Positions 34,134 through 45,233 of a DNA stretch of 64,000 nt are shown one piece after another. A program made the position numbers and the translations under genes. Numbering within the stretch: position 1 is the stretch's first letter; the number at the start of each line of letters is the position of its first letter. Source of the stretch: Tetrapyrgos nigripes (Eukaryota > Basidiomycota > Agaricomycetes > Agaricales > Campanellaceae); NCBI GenBank assembly GCA_013368315.1, contig JAACJM010000019.1:496001-560000 (forward strand), in the 5' to 3' direction. Below the pieces are notes generated by a model. It saw nothing but the letters and a program-made list of their open reading frames with translations, was not told where the DNA came from and ran no database searches.

Positions 34134-34240
34134 GCAAGTTCTTGGATTCAAACCAAGGATTGCGAGGATAAGACAACACCGACACTGCATCGGTGTTATC
34201 TCATACTTCGACACTGTGTTAACCACTACACTAAACTTGC
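34134..34240 (-). ncRNA. tRNA-like sequence, not a normal tRNA
   Basis: On the minus strand the ends form a perfect 7 bp acceptor-like stem (GCAAGTT with AACTTGC). A D-arm (GTGT...ACAC, with TAGTGTAGTGG matching the A box) and a T-arm with 5 bp stem (CTTGG-TTTGAAT-CCAAG, matching the B box) are present. There is no acceptable anticodon arm. That region is replaced by about 45 bases containing a separate hairpin (AACACCGA paired with TCGGTGTT). It may be a decayed tRNA, a tRNA-derived SINE fragment, or a structured RNA of the retroelement. Confidence 0.45.
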
Positions 34241-35042
34241 TGTTATTCCTATACATAAACCCAGTTGAATGAACTTATGAACACTTTGGAAAAATCTGTA
34301 AGCGTGAGCTTACATAATATGGGTGGAATAACCGAATCAGGCAATCCCGCTTAACGAGATTAATACATGGCCATTATCTACTTAATACAAGGACGAGGAA
34401 CAATCTGGTAGTGTTAACAGTATGCTACAGCCTGTAGGACCTAGTGGACGAGTCAAAGAAACGCTAAGGGACAAGGGTTACAGTACTTACTATGGGAAAA
34501 GTGTTTATCCCGCCTTTGGTTTGCCGATTGAATAGATCTGAGGACGTGTTCTGGTCTATGATGTTAGCGACTATGTGTGGCAATCAATTGATGTACTGAC
34601 GATTGACTCATGGAGATGGCAACAGGTCGTCTACGAGTAGCACGACTGAATAGACAAGGGTTGGATTTTGAAGTCACCCAACATTGGTTAGTGAGAAGAG
34701 AGTCTGTAGGATATCTTTTCAAAGCCAGGGTATGGGACGTAGACCTCACATCTTGACATTGGTGAGGACAGAGAAGGAAACAGGACCAATGTCTGAGAAT
34801 ACAATAGAACAAGTCTGGAAAAGTGGCACTAAGCGCTAACAGTTTATATCCTGCTCAGAAACATTCTGATCCAAGTCTGAATGACGACGGAATCTGGATC
34901 TGAGCAGTGGAAAAGATGATGGAGCTTAGGAGAGATCAGAAGGTTCAATAAAGAAAGATTTATTGATAGCTAGCAGACAGTGTACCTATGCGAATGATCC
35001 AAAAACCGAATTTGACTACCTAGCAAAAGCTATACTAAGGGT
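34241..35042. other. Gypsy internal spacer
   Basis: About 800 bp between the tRNA-like sequence and antisense gene 2. Short frames only; no motif recognised. Confidence 0.35.
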
Positions 35043-36425
35043 CTACTGAGAGGCCTGAGCAGCTACAGATGAGGCAGAAGTAACCAAGCCCATCGGAATA
35101 ACAGAGATAGACTTATTAGTGCTACTCTCAGGAGAAAGGTCCCTAAGAGACTGTTTCTCGGTCATGGCAGCATCCTTCAACTCTGTACGCTCGAGTTTAG
35201 CGTCAATAACTGCGACTAAATTGTCGTAAGCCCCTCTGTAATGCGAGGCAAGGAAGTGCATTTGGTGAGCGACAGACAGCATTTCCCCTCTCAGGAAGTT
35301 CTGCATAGCATTCAGAGACTCATCAGGAAGTTTCTTATAGTTGAAGAAAGCCCCGACGTTGGTCTTACGGAAAAGCTCCTTGGGTGTATCAAGCAGTTCT
35401 AGAAAGGAAATCATAATGAGCCACTAGGTAGGAAAAGATAGAGGAAATAAGTACTTACCAGTAGATGGAGGGTTGAAGTTGTTCACAGAACCAGTGAACA
35501 CATGGCTACGCTTGGTATGGGCAAGCTCGTCCTGACGATTAGCCTCAGCCTTATGAAGGTAATAGTCAGCCTTGAGGTATTCTCGAGATGAGGTATCAAT
35601 GCCCTTGACGAAGGAGTAATGGAGACATACGGTGGTAGCACGAGTCGTTGGACAAGGGGTATCAGAAGTTGCACCAGAAGCCTTGACCTAGTGGGAACAG
35701 TCAGAATACTTTAAGTACTAGAATAAGTGGAAGAAACTTACCTTAGCGATCTTCGGAAGCTCTTTAACATTCTTAGGAGCATGGCTAGACGCTCCGAGAC
35801 CACAAGCGTCACCCATCTTACAAAATAAGATGAGATTGAGGGGTATAAGTGGTTAGAAAAAGACGCAGACTTACCGTAACATCATCCTCAGGAATGTCTT
35901 TGAGATCAAGCAAAACCTCAATGTCAGATTCCCCGCTATCTTTGATAATAGCTAGGAAGAGAGTCAAAATAAGTAAGATGGTTGATAAGGAAAAACACTA
36001 GCTAGATGCATCCTGCATTTGCCTTTATTGTTCAACAATTCCTCCTGACGAGCAACAGCCTTACAGAGAGTCTCTGCGAAGTTGGTGATTTTGTCCAAGC
36101 TGTGAAGCTTGTTTTTGTCAACATTGAATTGGTCAACCTAACCCTTGATGGTCTCAGCATGGCGGAGATAGGCAGCAACACAAGCCTTGGACTTGTGGAA
36201 CTCCTTAGTGTCTACAGGCTTGGACTATCAAGAGAAAATCAGAGGTAAATTGATGGTATAGGCAATAAGTATACGTACCACAGCGTCCCCATAGCTCTGA
36301 AGAGCAGTAATAATGAGGAGACCTGGATTGCACATATGGGCAATCGCAGCAGCATTGTCGCTAGCATCCAAGACCTTGGCAAGCCAAGAGTCAGGTTGAA
36401 AAGAGGTAGAAGTAGCAGCAGACAT
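35043..36425 (-). pseudogene. Antisense spliced gene 2 inside the gypsy element, nearly intact
   Basis: Starts M-S-A-A-T-S-T-S-F-Q-P-D-S-W-L at 36425 and ends S-V-A-A-Q-A-S-Q at 35043. Exons joined by eye at GT-AG sites include A-L-Q-S-Y-G-D-A-V with S-K-P-V-D-T-K-E-F-H-K, then F-N-V-D-K-N-K-L-H-S-L, M-G-D-A-C-G-L-G-A-S-S, S-R-E-Y-L-K-A-D-Y-Y-L-H-K-A, and L-D-T-P-K-E-L-F-R-K-T-N-V-G. One in-frame TAG occurs near 36138 (after T-I-K-G). The protein is alpha-helical with no family I recognise. Its direction opposes gag-pol. Confidence 0.5.
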
Positions 36426-36556
36426 AGCAGACAGGGATAAAACGACAATGTGAGGTTTCGTGCTAACGAAAAATCAAATTTCTTGCAGTCTGAAGACCAG
36501 TAACACTATGTGTCATCCTTGATCCTACTATGACATCTTCATCAGGACAATGAATC

Positions 36557-36573
36557 TTTTAGTTGGGGGGAGG
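36557..36573 (+). other. Second polypurine-tract-like site in gypsy
   Basis: The sequence cttttagttggggggag closely copies the tract just before the 3' LTR (ctttagttggggggaga at 39511-39527). It lies 2.95 kb upstream, between antisense genes 2 and 1. Confidence 0.55.
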
Positions 36574-37147
36574 AGGTGCGCTGCAACCTAGCGATTTCCA
36601 AAAATGGCAGTAACACCATTGGAAAAATTCAGACATCAAGTATTGCAAATAGGTAGAGGAAGATATGAAATTCCTATGCCTAGGGCAATGTTCAAGCATG
36701 GAAACAAGATGGAATCAATAGAAGCATGTATTCCCAACAAGGATACGACAGAAGGGTACTCAATAAGAGCCTAGCGAGGGCCCAAAAGGCAGAAAAATCG
36801 CCCTGTCAAAGGTGGAAAAAGCATATATTCAAAGAGAATCAGGCTTTAGATACTACAAGAGGGCTCTATGCTAACGAGAAGTCGTAAATACGCTACTCAG
36901 AACAGAGAGAGTGACCCCTAACGAATGTCTGAGTAACTCACAAGTTCAAAAGCTTAAAATAACTTAGTGTTCATACAGAATGGGATAAAAGAGATGGATA
37001 CATATAATTTAAGGACTTTCAAAGGTCCTATAGACATACATAAAGCTACACAAGTAGCTACAAGAAAGGCTACAAGAAAGGGAATACAAAATCCAATACT
37101 TAAAGACTACAAAAAAGGATATAAAAGAAAGACTACAAATAAATGTC

Positions 37148-39004
37148 CTAGTCAGAATCCGGATACATCAATTTGAGCTTCTCATTGTCTTCTTCATTGT
37201 CTTCCTCAGGGATAGGAGCCTGGAAGGCAGTATTGACAAGGTGGTGATGAAAAGCCTGAGGTTGGAAACAGGGCAGGAGTCCAGCAGCAGTGCTAGACCC
37301 AGAGGTAGGAGGATTTGATGGTGACTAAAGAAGAAAGATAAATATGTTAGTAGCTAGCGTACAAAGGCAAAAAGACTTACTTGGATGTGGGAACTTGAAG
37401 CTCCCCCCTCTCAAGGCATGGGATGGGAGGGAGACCAATACAAACATTCTTGATGACAATGAAGGAGGCGGATGGGATGACCAGTCAAGCACAAAAGGAG
37501 GAACCTAACCCAGTAAGCATAAAGAAAGGAGAAAAACAAAGACAAAAACTTACTCAGATTCAATTGTGAACTTGGTCTTCAGCCCAAGCCTGAACCTTGT
37601 TGTAGTTCTGAAGCCCCAGAGGAATGCCTGAACCTTGGGAGGATAGAGCCCCCTGAACGGCAGAAAGGTTCGAGGCCTTGGCACCATGGCTAGCAGATGG
37701 ATCCAGAGGCAGGACGCTTGTCTCAACCTCAGCAGTAGCCAAGGGAGAGCGAGTCAGCCTACGAGACAGAGGCTGAGGAGATGGCACCTAGACAAATCAA
37801 AATGAGTCCAAAAAGTAAAGGAAAAAAAAAAAAAAAAGAGAATAAAAACTTGGACTTACCATGTCCTCCATATCCAAATCTGGAAGAAAGAGAGGATAGG
37901 TGGGAGTGGTCACTGGCAGTACTGGAGGAGGAGGCGAGGGATGTTGGAGTTGAGAGGAAGGAAGGCGGTATTGATGAGACAGAGGCTGGCAAACCCCCTG
38001 GAATGGCCAATATACATATTTGGGCTTGGGAGCCTCTGGCTAGCGGATAAGCGTCAGCAAAAAGTTCAAAAAGGAAAAGAGGAAAAGAGAGAACATACCT
38101 GTGAAGGGGCAGGCATATGACATGCATTGCACCCTGATCCTGGTCCTTGGCCTTTTGCTTGCCCTTGCTCTTCTTCTTGTCAATGTTAATGCGTTCTTCA
38201 GCTGTGGGAATGGACTTGCTTGTCAGATGTGAGAATTTAGGAATGCTAGGCTGGAAAAACAAGAGAGTTCAGTACGCAAAAGTACATAGAAACGAGACAG
38301 TGGAGACTTACGAGTGATGCTGCAATTGCAGTCTTGAGCTTTTTGAGGGGAGGCAGCTTGATTTTGAGAGAACTCAAGCTAGGGACACTAGTGAGTTCAT
38401 GGGTTTTGAGAGAACTCAAGCTAGGAACACTAGCAAGTTGATCCAAGTACAAAGGCTCATCCACCTGTAACAATAAAGATCGTTAGGCACCTCGAGGAGG
38501 CAAAATAAGGAGGACTTACTAAATTGTCTTGACGAGGCAGGACTTCCTCAAAGTCCCAGTTGGGTAAATGATCAACAATCATCAACCAGGAAAAATCCAA
38601 CAATGGGCACAAATTTCGATTTTTGAGGTTGCGCTTGGCCAGAAAAGTGGTGATGACCAAATTGAGGGCCATCACGACCACCTTCAGCATCCAGGAAGGA
38701 AAATTGTCAGGACGAGTGTATACAGAGTGCCATAAAGTCGTGCTAGAAACCAAACAAAAGTGAATATGAATGAGAGGAAAGGAAAAATTGAAGGACGCAT
38801 GATGAAAGGAATCCTGGTCACCACAAAATTCAGATCATCATTGCTCAAGCTTTGACAACTAACCCGAGCCTGACGGTACACACTCTCATACTGATCGCGT
38901 AGTTCCAGTAGCTGACGGTGAAGTTCACAGCTGTGAGGATTGAGGCAACGGGGATGGAAAGAGGAGTCACTAGTGGGCTTCAGCATGGTTGATCTTGGAG
39001 ACAT
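37148..39004 (-). CDS. Antisense spliced gene 1 inside the gypsy element
   Basis: Starts M-S-P-R-S-T-M-L-K-P-T-S at 39004, with a helical N-terminal part (L-L-E-L-R-D-Q-Y-E-S-V-Y-R-Q-A-R). Further exons carry N-W-D-F-E-E-V-L-P-R-Q, a repeat S-V-P-S-L-S-S-L-K (twice, near 38350-38430), K-K-K-S-K-G-K-Q-K-A-K, a Ser/Pro-rich stretch, and an acidic tail E-E-D-N-E-E-D-N-E-K then Y-P-D-S-D and TAG at 37148. Introns have good GTAAGT donors (for example after R-Q-D-N-L near 38518, and after I-A-A-S-L near 38312). The order of middle exons around 37860-38100 is uncertain because all three frames are open there. Product unknown; a nuclear or nucleic-acid-binding role is only suggested by the basic block. 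Confidence 0.5.
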
Positions 39005-39510
39005 AGCGACAGAACAATAAGTGAAGAAGAGGGAATTGATGAGAGGTGGTTGACAATGGAGGAGAAGGCAAGAATGGGGACTTAGAAAAATTTCAAGTTG
39101 AAAAGCTTTTACCTACTTCACTATAATCATGCTAGGGTACGGCCAACAGCACCCTGACCCCAGATCGCAAGCCTCAAATGGGCACTGGCCTTTCACAATG
39201 TCCCCAACCAGAAAATCCAATCAGAGCTGGGACCCATAACTTGAGAAAAGCTAGATTAGCTATTCAGGTAATCCCAAATATATAGTTTGATGGCTGGAAA
39301 GTGAAGGATTCGTACAAATGGACACGATCGCAGGCTTCTTTTCCAGAAAACATATGAAATGGGGACTGTGCACGCTTACAATGATTGAACAAAGAAGTCG
39401 GGCTGGAATGGACTGCGTGCTAAGGCCGAAACCTACCCAGAGCTCAAAGTGAGTTAGTGCAGCATTGTCTTTACTGCTATCGAATCCATTGATCAAGGGA
39501 CGGTCAAGAT

Positions 39511-39527
39511 CTTTAGTTGGGGGGAGA
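39511..39527 (+). other. Gypsy polypurine tract
   Basis: agttggggggaga directly precedes the TGATACG start of the 3' LTR. Confidence 0.8.
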
Positions 39528-41214
39528 TGATACGCCGTACAAAATTGCCATATACACACTTCGATTTTGGTCCATAATATCAGTTTTTGACGTTCTTCAA
39601 GGGAATAAGAGGACTAGGGTGAGCCCTGAACTGCTAGTGAATATCTAGCAGGACTAGAGAACAACAGTGCAATAATATTAAGTGCTTATGGATGGAGAAA
39701 CAACTCATTCTAAGTACTATGATAGATATGTACAAGTTCGGAGTTGTAATAGCAGACCCACCAAATAATAAAGATAGCCTACAAAGGCTTTCAAATCCTA
39801 TTATAACGAATAGTACTGCTAGCATGATCCAAAGGGACAGTGAAGTGTGAGGTAGCCCCTATTTGTGGGCATAGGAACACATAAGCAGCACAATCCTCGG
39901 CTGAAAGGTCGATCAGAGAAGACAGCGCTAAGATCAGACATGCAGACAAGCACACTAGGTCTAGATCTATGTATCGGTAAATCCCGTAGTACTAAGACGG
40001 CTTCGAGGGAATCTTAAGTATCTGTAAAAGGTACATGGGGATAAAAGTAGGACAAAGTATATATGTACGGGATCCCAGAGAGTTCAGCTATCCATTGGTA
40101 CAGAGGGGTAGTGAACAGATGTCTCTACACAGAGATATAAGGGACAGAAGTGCTAAGTCGCAGTACATCCAAACGATCAGAATACAACCCAAACAGGTAA
40201 CATTATTTCCAGATAAGGATAAATCCGTCAGTAATCGTCTAGCTAGGCATTGAAAGCATTGAAGGAGGAATAAGTATGCAAACAGGACTGCAGAAGAGCT
40301 GGACTCGTATGTAGGACTCAGTAGTAGACTGTTGGCAATACATAGAATGTGAATAAAGCAAGATCAGAAAAAAGGGAAAGGAAAACTGAATGGAATAAAG
40401 AAACTACAAGAAAACCCTATGCCCCTAGTGTAAGGATGTGTATGAAGGACCTAGCAGTCATAAGTGGAGTGTTCTGAGTCATAGATGTGATGCTCGCTAG
40501 CCAGGACAGTACACAAAAACACCAGATGGCTTACAAAGAGGACTGAAGAAAGTTCCTATGAATATTTAGATAATATTGAACAGTTTTTATATACCCTAAT
40601 GAGCAGGTCTTTACTTACGAGGAAATAGGTAGAACTCACTAGCAGACTTTTTGATTTGTTTTATATTTTCTCTACATACCTTTTAGTGGACTTTGAAAAG
40701 AAATAGGTAACTGTATAGTTGTAGCTGCAAGTAGTATAAAAGGACCAGACATTACGAGTAGCTACCCAAGCCACGTACTGTAGAGTATCAGATCTTGCTA
40801 GCAATAGTAGAGGACATGAAACACGGACTAAAGCTTCTAAACAAACTTTACTGCACTCTCTACGAGTATAAACATTGTGTTGGAGATAATAGAGTTTAAA
40901 TTGAACATTTTGTGGTTATAACTGTGATCTTTGTGTTGACCTTTTGGTCTATTAAGTGTTTGATTTTAAGGCAACTGTGGCCTACAAGTGTTTGATTTGG
41001 GACTTGTTGATCCTCTTGGTGTTAAACTTGTGTTTATTGTGTTGCGCACTAAGCGCTAACTTCATTGAAAAACCCTGATCAAAAGTACTTATAGTACAAG
41101 TAAACTGGGAGTTTGAGTACTCTGACTACTTGGAACACTCATCTCATTTACATTTGTATACGGTTTTGTGTTTGGGTGTAGTTCCTAGCACTTAATTACA
41201 AAAACCACCTATTA
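39528..41214 (+). repeat. Gypsy 3' LTR (1,687 bp)
   Basis: Direct repeat of 23198-24853 with the same TGATAC start and CACCTATTA end, followed by the ACGA target duplication. Confidence 0.9.
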
Positions 41215-42260
41215 ACGAAAGCTTTCATTTAGTTTAATCTCAAGAGTTTTCCCATAAATGCAGTTGGTGACATGCTGGTCGAAGCACACTTGGACTTTAC
41301 TATCCTTCATTTGGATACAGTCACTTACAAAACAGTTCATTTACCAGATTTCTGACTTCGTTTTACTACTCGGACGAGAGATATCTTATCTGGACTGCGA
41401 TTGATGATGCGTTCAACATGTATTTACAATCCCTGACTCCTATTAACACTCAACAATTACCTACGAACTGTGTACAGACTCAGAGGCTTGATGGACCATA
41501 GTAAACTACTATATAGTACTTAGCTAATTGTGTGGCTGACTATAAAAGCACACTTTGATTACCTTATCATACAAGAACTGCTTATAACCACCTTCATACA
41601 GATACAGTGCAATGGCAATACAAGTATTGTTCCTATGGAAAGTAGTCGTCTACAGTTCATCTTCAGTAGAAGGTGTCATACCCCTTGAGCCACTTAGCTT
41701 CGTCTTCTCAGTGCTCAGTCTTTTCATACCAAACAATCCACTTGTTGTATTGTGTGGTACCTTGCAGAGGTGTACTAAGTCTTCTTCGATTCCAAGCCAG
41801 TTTTGTTTTCACCTTCATCCTGTGCTTAGTTTGTCTTCAGAGGTAGCTGCAACTATTCAAGCAGTGTATTACCATCCACTTCTGCCCATCCCCAGTTTCA
41901 TTTTGTGTATTTGTTGGCATATCACCACAGGGCACCCATATATCCTCTCTCCATCATCTATAATCTTCCTACCTGCATTCTACCCATCCTCTACCACATT
42001 CTGATCCTCCACATCACCTTCCTTTTACATCCTTTTACCCTTTATCCCCCATCTGAACTAGTCTTCGCCCAGCTGAAGTGCTACTCCATCTCATCTTGAC
42101 TTTGATTATACTTCTTTTGCTTCTTCTTTGAAGATTTGGTTCATCTAGATCTACTGTGAGAGCTTTAGCGTCTCCCTACCCCTGAACTATACACCTCGTC
42201 TTGAGTGGAAGGTAGTTGTTGGTTGAGTCATTCACCTTCGACCCCACACTCAGCGTCTCA
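41215..42260. repeat. Right piece of probable solo LTR family C
   Basis: Continues the sequence interrupted at 23197 and ends GTCTCA just before ccagaaag of the family-B LTR. It contains a tataaaa box near 41543 and long C/T-rich stretches near the end. Frames at 41612-42099 look like shadows. The assignment rests on TG...CA ends and position only. Confidence 0.4.
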
Positions 42261-42781
42261 CCAGAAAGTCAAGACGGAAAGTCAATGGCACTATTAGTAC
42301 TACCTCACTAGTTGTCTAATTGGAATCAATCGGAAAGGATAGGAGACCAGCTAAATCGATTTTAGACTTAAGCTATCTACTACAAAGTTGCTAGCTTAAG
42401 TACTACATCAGAAGTGTACAGAATGAGATAGGGAACTATCAGAAATGAATATGGAAACTACTGGAAAAGGTAAAGACAAAGGGAAACACTCAATTTGCTA
42501 TCATCATGTGGAAACCCTTTGGAAAGAAAAGGAAGGGGAGCACATGGTGCTACAAGATATGAAGTGGAAATGTGAGAAGTATGAATGTGAGCTGTCCAGT
42601 TAGTATCCAATATGAGTCGGATAGGATCCGATGGGAAATGTGAACTAAACGGATTTGTGGCAACTTGGAAATGAATCAGAAATGAATCAGAAATGAAATT
42701 GAACAAAAGGGAACAAAAGGGAAGAGTCAGAAAGCATTTGAAAACGGTCGGAAGGAGTTATGGAAATGCATAGGCTTTACA
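42261..42781 (+). repeat. Solo LTR family B, outer copy, piece 3
   Basis: Matches the last three quarters of the 31911-32606 copy (tggcactattagtac through gcataggctttaca). It ends at the second AGCAA duplication (42782-42786). Confidence 0.85.
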
Positions 42782-42786
42782 AGCAA

Positions 42787-43140
42787 TGTGAACCCATGAG
42801 GCTTTTCTGAAGGCTTACCTATCATTCCCATTGATGATTGCCACATACAAGCAAGTGTTTGACTTGAAGGGCCAAGTATTCAGCCAGTCATAAATATTGA
42901 TATTTTCACAACTGGCACAGGCTGTCACTGTTCATAGCTCATAAATCTCAGGGTCTTACAATAAAGAAAGCTTAGGTTAATGTTGGACTGGGTAGGAAGG
43001 AACTCTGTGCTGGTTTGACATTTGTTGCATTGTTGAGAGTCACTGATATTAATGGTCTGATGGTACAGGTTGTGGACAAATTCGACTACTCGCAGGTGAA
43101 AAAGTTGGACATTGTTGTTTGGAATGAGTGAAGAGTAAGT
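42787..43140 (+). pseudogene. PIF1/Helitron-type helicase remnant, right part
   Basis: Resumes the helicase cut at 19262. Motifs: L-P-I-I-P-I-D, V-F-D-L-K-G-Q, L-A-Q-A-V-T-V-H, K-S-Q-G-L-T-I-K-K-A (helicase motif V/VI region; the H and K-S-Q-G pieces are separated by a short frame error), G-R-K-E-L-C-A-G-L-T-F-V-A-L and R-V-T-D-I-N-G-L, where S-R is expected in place of L-R. One TAG and several frame changes show long decay. Confidence 0.7.
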
Positions 43141-45230
43141 TTTATTAAGTAGACACTACAATGTAAAACCTCTACTACTTTGATTGAAGAGTGAGCTTTT
43201 GCTGCTTGGATTGCGAAGCAAGCAATCCCACTGTGCTATGCTCTGAGTCTCAGAAGTGGAGGTGGTTGGGAGGGACTGTGTTGGGGAGATGTTTCGTGTG
43301 ATCAGCCTTTTGAAGTCTCTGTATGCCTGTGTATTCCAGACAAGATTCTTGTCTAGAATAGGCAGGGCCATCTTTAGACAGGTGGGCTGCCTGTATACTG
43401 TGTCAGGGGAATATCAAAGTTAAGAGTCTGAAATGAAACGAAGGATGAGTCTTATGGTGCACTTTTTTGTCATCGTTCTAACCTGCATCACGTGAATGCT
43501 TTGTCAGCAGCCCTGGCTATGGATTTCGCTGTCAATCTATCCTGCATCTGTATCCATGAGTTCTACTGTACATCAACCTTGCTAGTAACTTTGCTAGGCA
43601 CCTCAACAGTCCTGTTCCCTGTCACATCAACACCAAACTTTTTCACCTCCTTACCCATCCCTTGTTTTGTGTACCATCAAGTCCTCCATCTGACCAACAG
43701 TCCAGAAAGCTTGAGGTTGCTAACACTTGTGCCAAGATTAGGGTTGTAGGAAAAAGTCTCCTCAAGTTTTTCTCCAGTTTGGAACAGGCACATCCTCTGA
43801 GGGGGGTGCTCAGAACTGTTCCTTACTCCACATGATCTTGAAAACATGATTTTCAGCTCATTTTCCTGCCCAATCTGCCTCTGGCAGCACTGCTGTGCCA
43901 CATTTGTTGAGGTAGCCCAAAACCCCTTCTAAGTCTTCCAGGCAGGTTATAGGTGCACTATTTACTAGTTTAAGTTGGCGTAGACCACCATACCTTTTCT
44001 CCAGCATCTAGCTGAAGGCTACATGTGATTTCACCACAGGTGTGACTGGTGAAAAACTTTTTGGGGAATAACTCGGAGTTTTTCCCACAACCCTAGCCAA
44101 GATCATTGCTGCCTGCTATCAAGGTTTCTGGGGCTTTTCTGCCATGACGTACACCTTCCCATGTTGCTTCTCAATAAAACTGTCTGGAGTGTCATCGTAT
44201 GTCATGGTCCATAACATCCTCTGGTGATATAATGATGTTCATATATGCAGATTTGATTACTGGTCTGTCCAATGTTGCCTTTGATTAAGAGAAAAGGTGG
44301 ATTAGGCTGATTATTTCCTGCATGAGGTACGTTCTGCTCATCACTATTGCCATATCTGCCTCATCTTTTCACAAGGGATGTGTCATTGGTGAACACATCA
44401 ATTGCTACACTTGCCATGTATATAACAGATTGTTGGATTGACAATGATATCCATCTGTTCATTGTCTCAGAGCCATCATATGAGTCATGTATGGAGTGGT
44501 ACTAAGTTGTGTGCTTCCTATTGTAGTTGCTCATGTTGTTTCACTTTTTTAGATCCTCAAGCTGTCCTGGAAGGAGCCAGCTCCACATATCTTTGAATTG
44601 TGTGTTGTCTTAGAGTCCTTGTACCTAACTACCAATTTGTCTTGTATTCAGCATTAACAGATCTCTCAAGAGAAAATGGGCATCCTTGGTTTGTCACAAA
44701 TCTGGATCTTTGGTTGTCTAGGTACTACTTTACATCTCTTTATTTTACTAATACTAGTGATATCCTTGTGAACATCATGCAAATCTATTCATAGCGCACA
44801 GTTTCAAGAATGTCAAAGGTGATGAGAAGTTGTGAAGAAGCAATGGGGATATTACATGCAACATTGTGAGTTCTTTCTATTTGTCTTCTGTTTCATCTGG
44901 CACTCATTTGGGGCTTTGTCTCACTCAATTTCAGTACTTGACTTGGAGAATAGTTCTGCCAAACACTGTCAAATGGTCCTTGGCTACATCTTCAATGACT
45001 TGGTCAACTACACCACTGATGAACGTGGTCTTAAAACCATGACCAAGGTCTTGAAGGGCAGGTGGTGAGATTATGGTTGGTGTTAGTGGGAAAGTGACAG
45101 GAGAACTGGACTCAAGAACCTGAATGGAATTTTCACACTGAAGCAGAAGTCAAAGATGTGTTTTTTTTTTCTTGTTCTTTCCTAATGCTCTGGAACACTT
45201 TCTACATAAAAAAGCTTCAGTGGTTCTACA
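43141..45230. other. Decayed repeat region without recognised gene
   Basis: About 2.1 kb of short frames on both strands (for example 43492-43749 and 44832-45068). A stretch near 43330-43430 resembles 14550-14660. No domain was identified. Confidence 0.35.
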
Positions 45231-45233
45231 TTA

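Larger units (their letters stand above)
23198..41214 (+). mobile_element. Ty3/gypsy LTR retrotransposon, 18 kb with nested LTRs and antisense genes
   Basis: Bounded by long direct repeats (23198-24853 and 39528-41214) and flanked by ACGA on both sides (23194-23197 and 41215-41218). Plus-strand gag and pol run from about 24950 to 33970 in the gypsy order (protease, RT, RNase H, integrase). Three family-B solo LTRs are inserted (25084-25704, 31911-32606, 33159-33769), each with its own 5 bp duplication. Subtracting these leaves about 16.1 kb. Between pol and the 3' LTR lie about 5.5 kb with two spliced minus-strand genes. All coding parts are degraded. Confidence 0.9.
19263..42781. mobile_element. 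Nested transposon block inside the helicase gene
   Basis: The outermost layer is a solo LTR of family B (starts TGTTAAGTCC at 19263, ends GGCTTTACA at 42781) with perfect flanks AGCAA (19258-19262 and 42782-42786). Compared with the complete family-B copy at 31911-32606, its sequence is found in three pieces: 19263-19311, 22945-23047 and about 42261-42781. The gaps are filled by a DNA transposon (19312-22944) and by an insertion beginning at 23048 that holds the gypsy element. Confidence 0.85.

Noticed and set aside
34134..34240. A functional intron-containing tRNA gene
   Set aside because: No anticodon stem can be formed next to the D-arm or T-arm, so it is reported only as tRNA-like.
22913..39600. 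Initial idea that 19263 and 42781 are the two LTRs of one retrotransposon
   Set aside because: The two sides carry different, complementary portions of a single LTR, so it is one interrupted solo LTR.
41612..42099. Two overlapping frames of 130 and 64 codons, Pro/Ser-rich
   Set aside because: They lie in the C/T-rich tail of the probable LTR-C, have no family pattern and no consistent frame.
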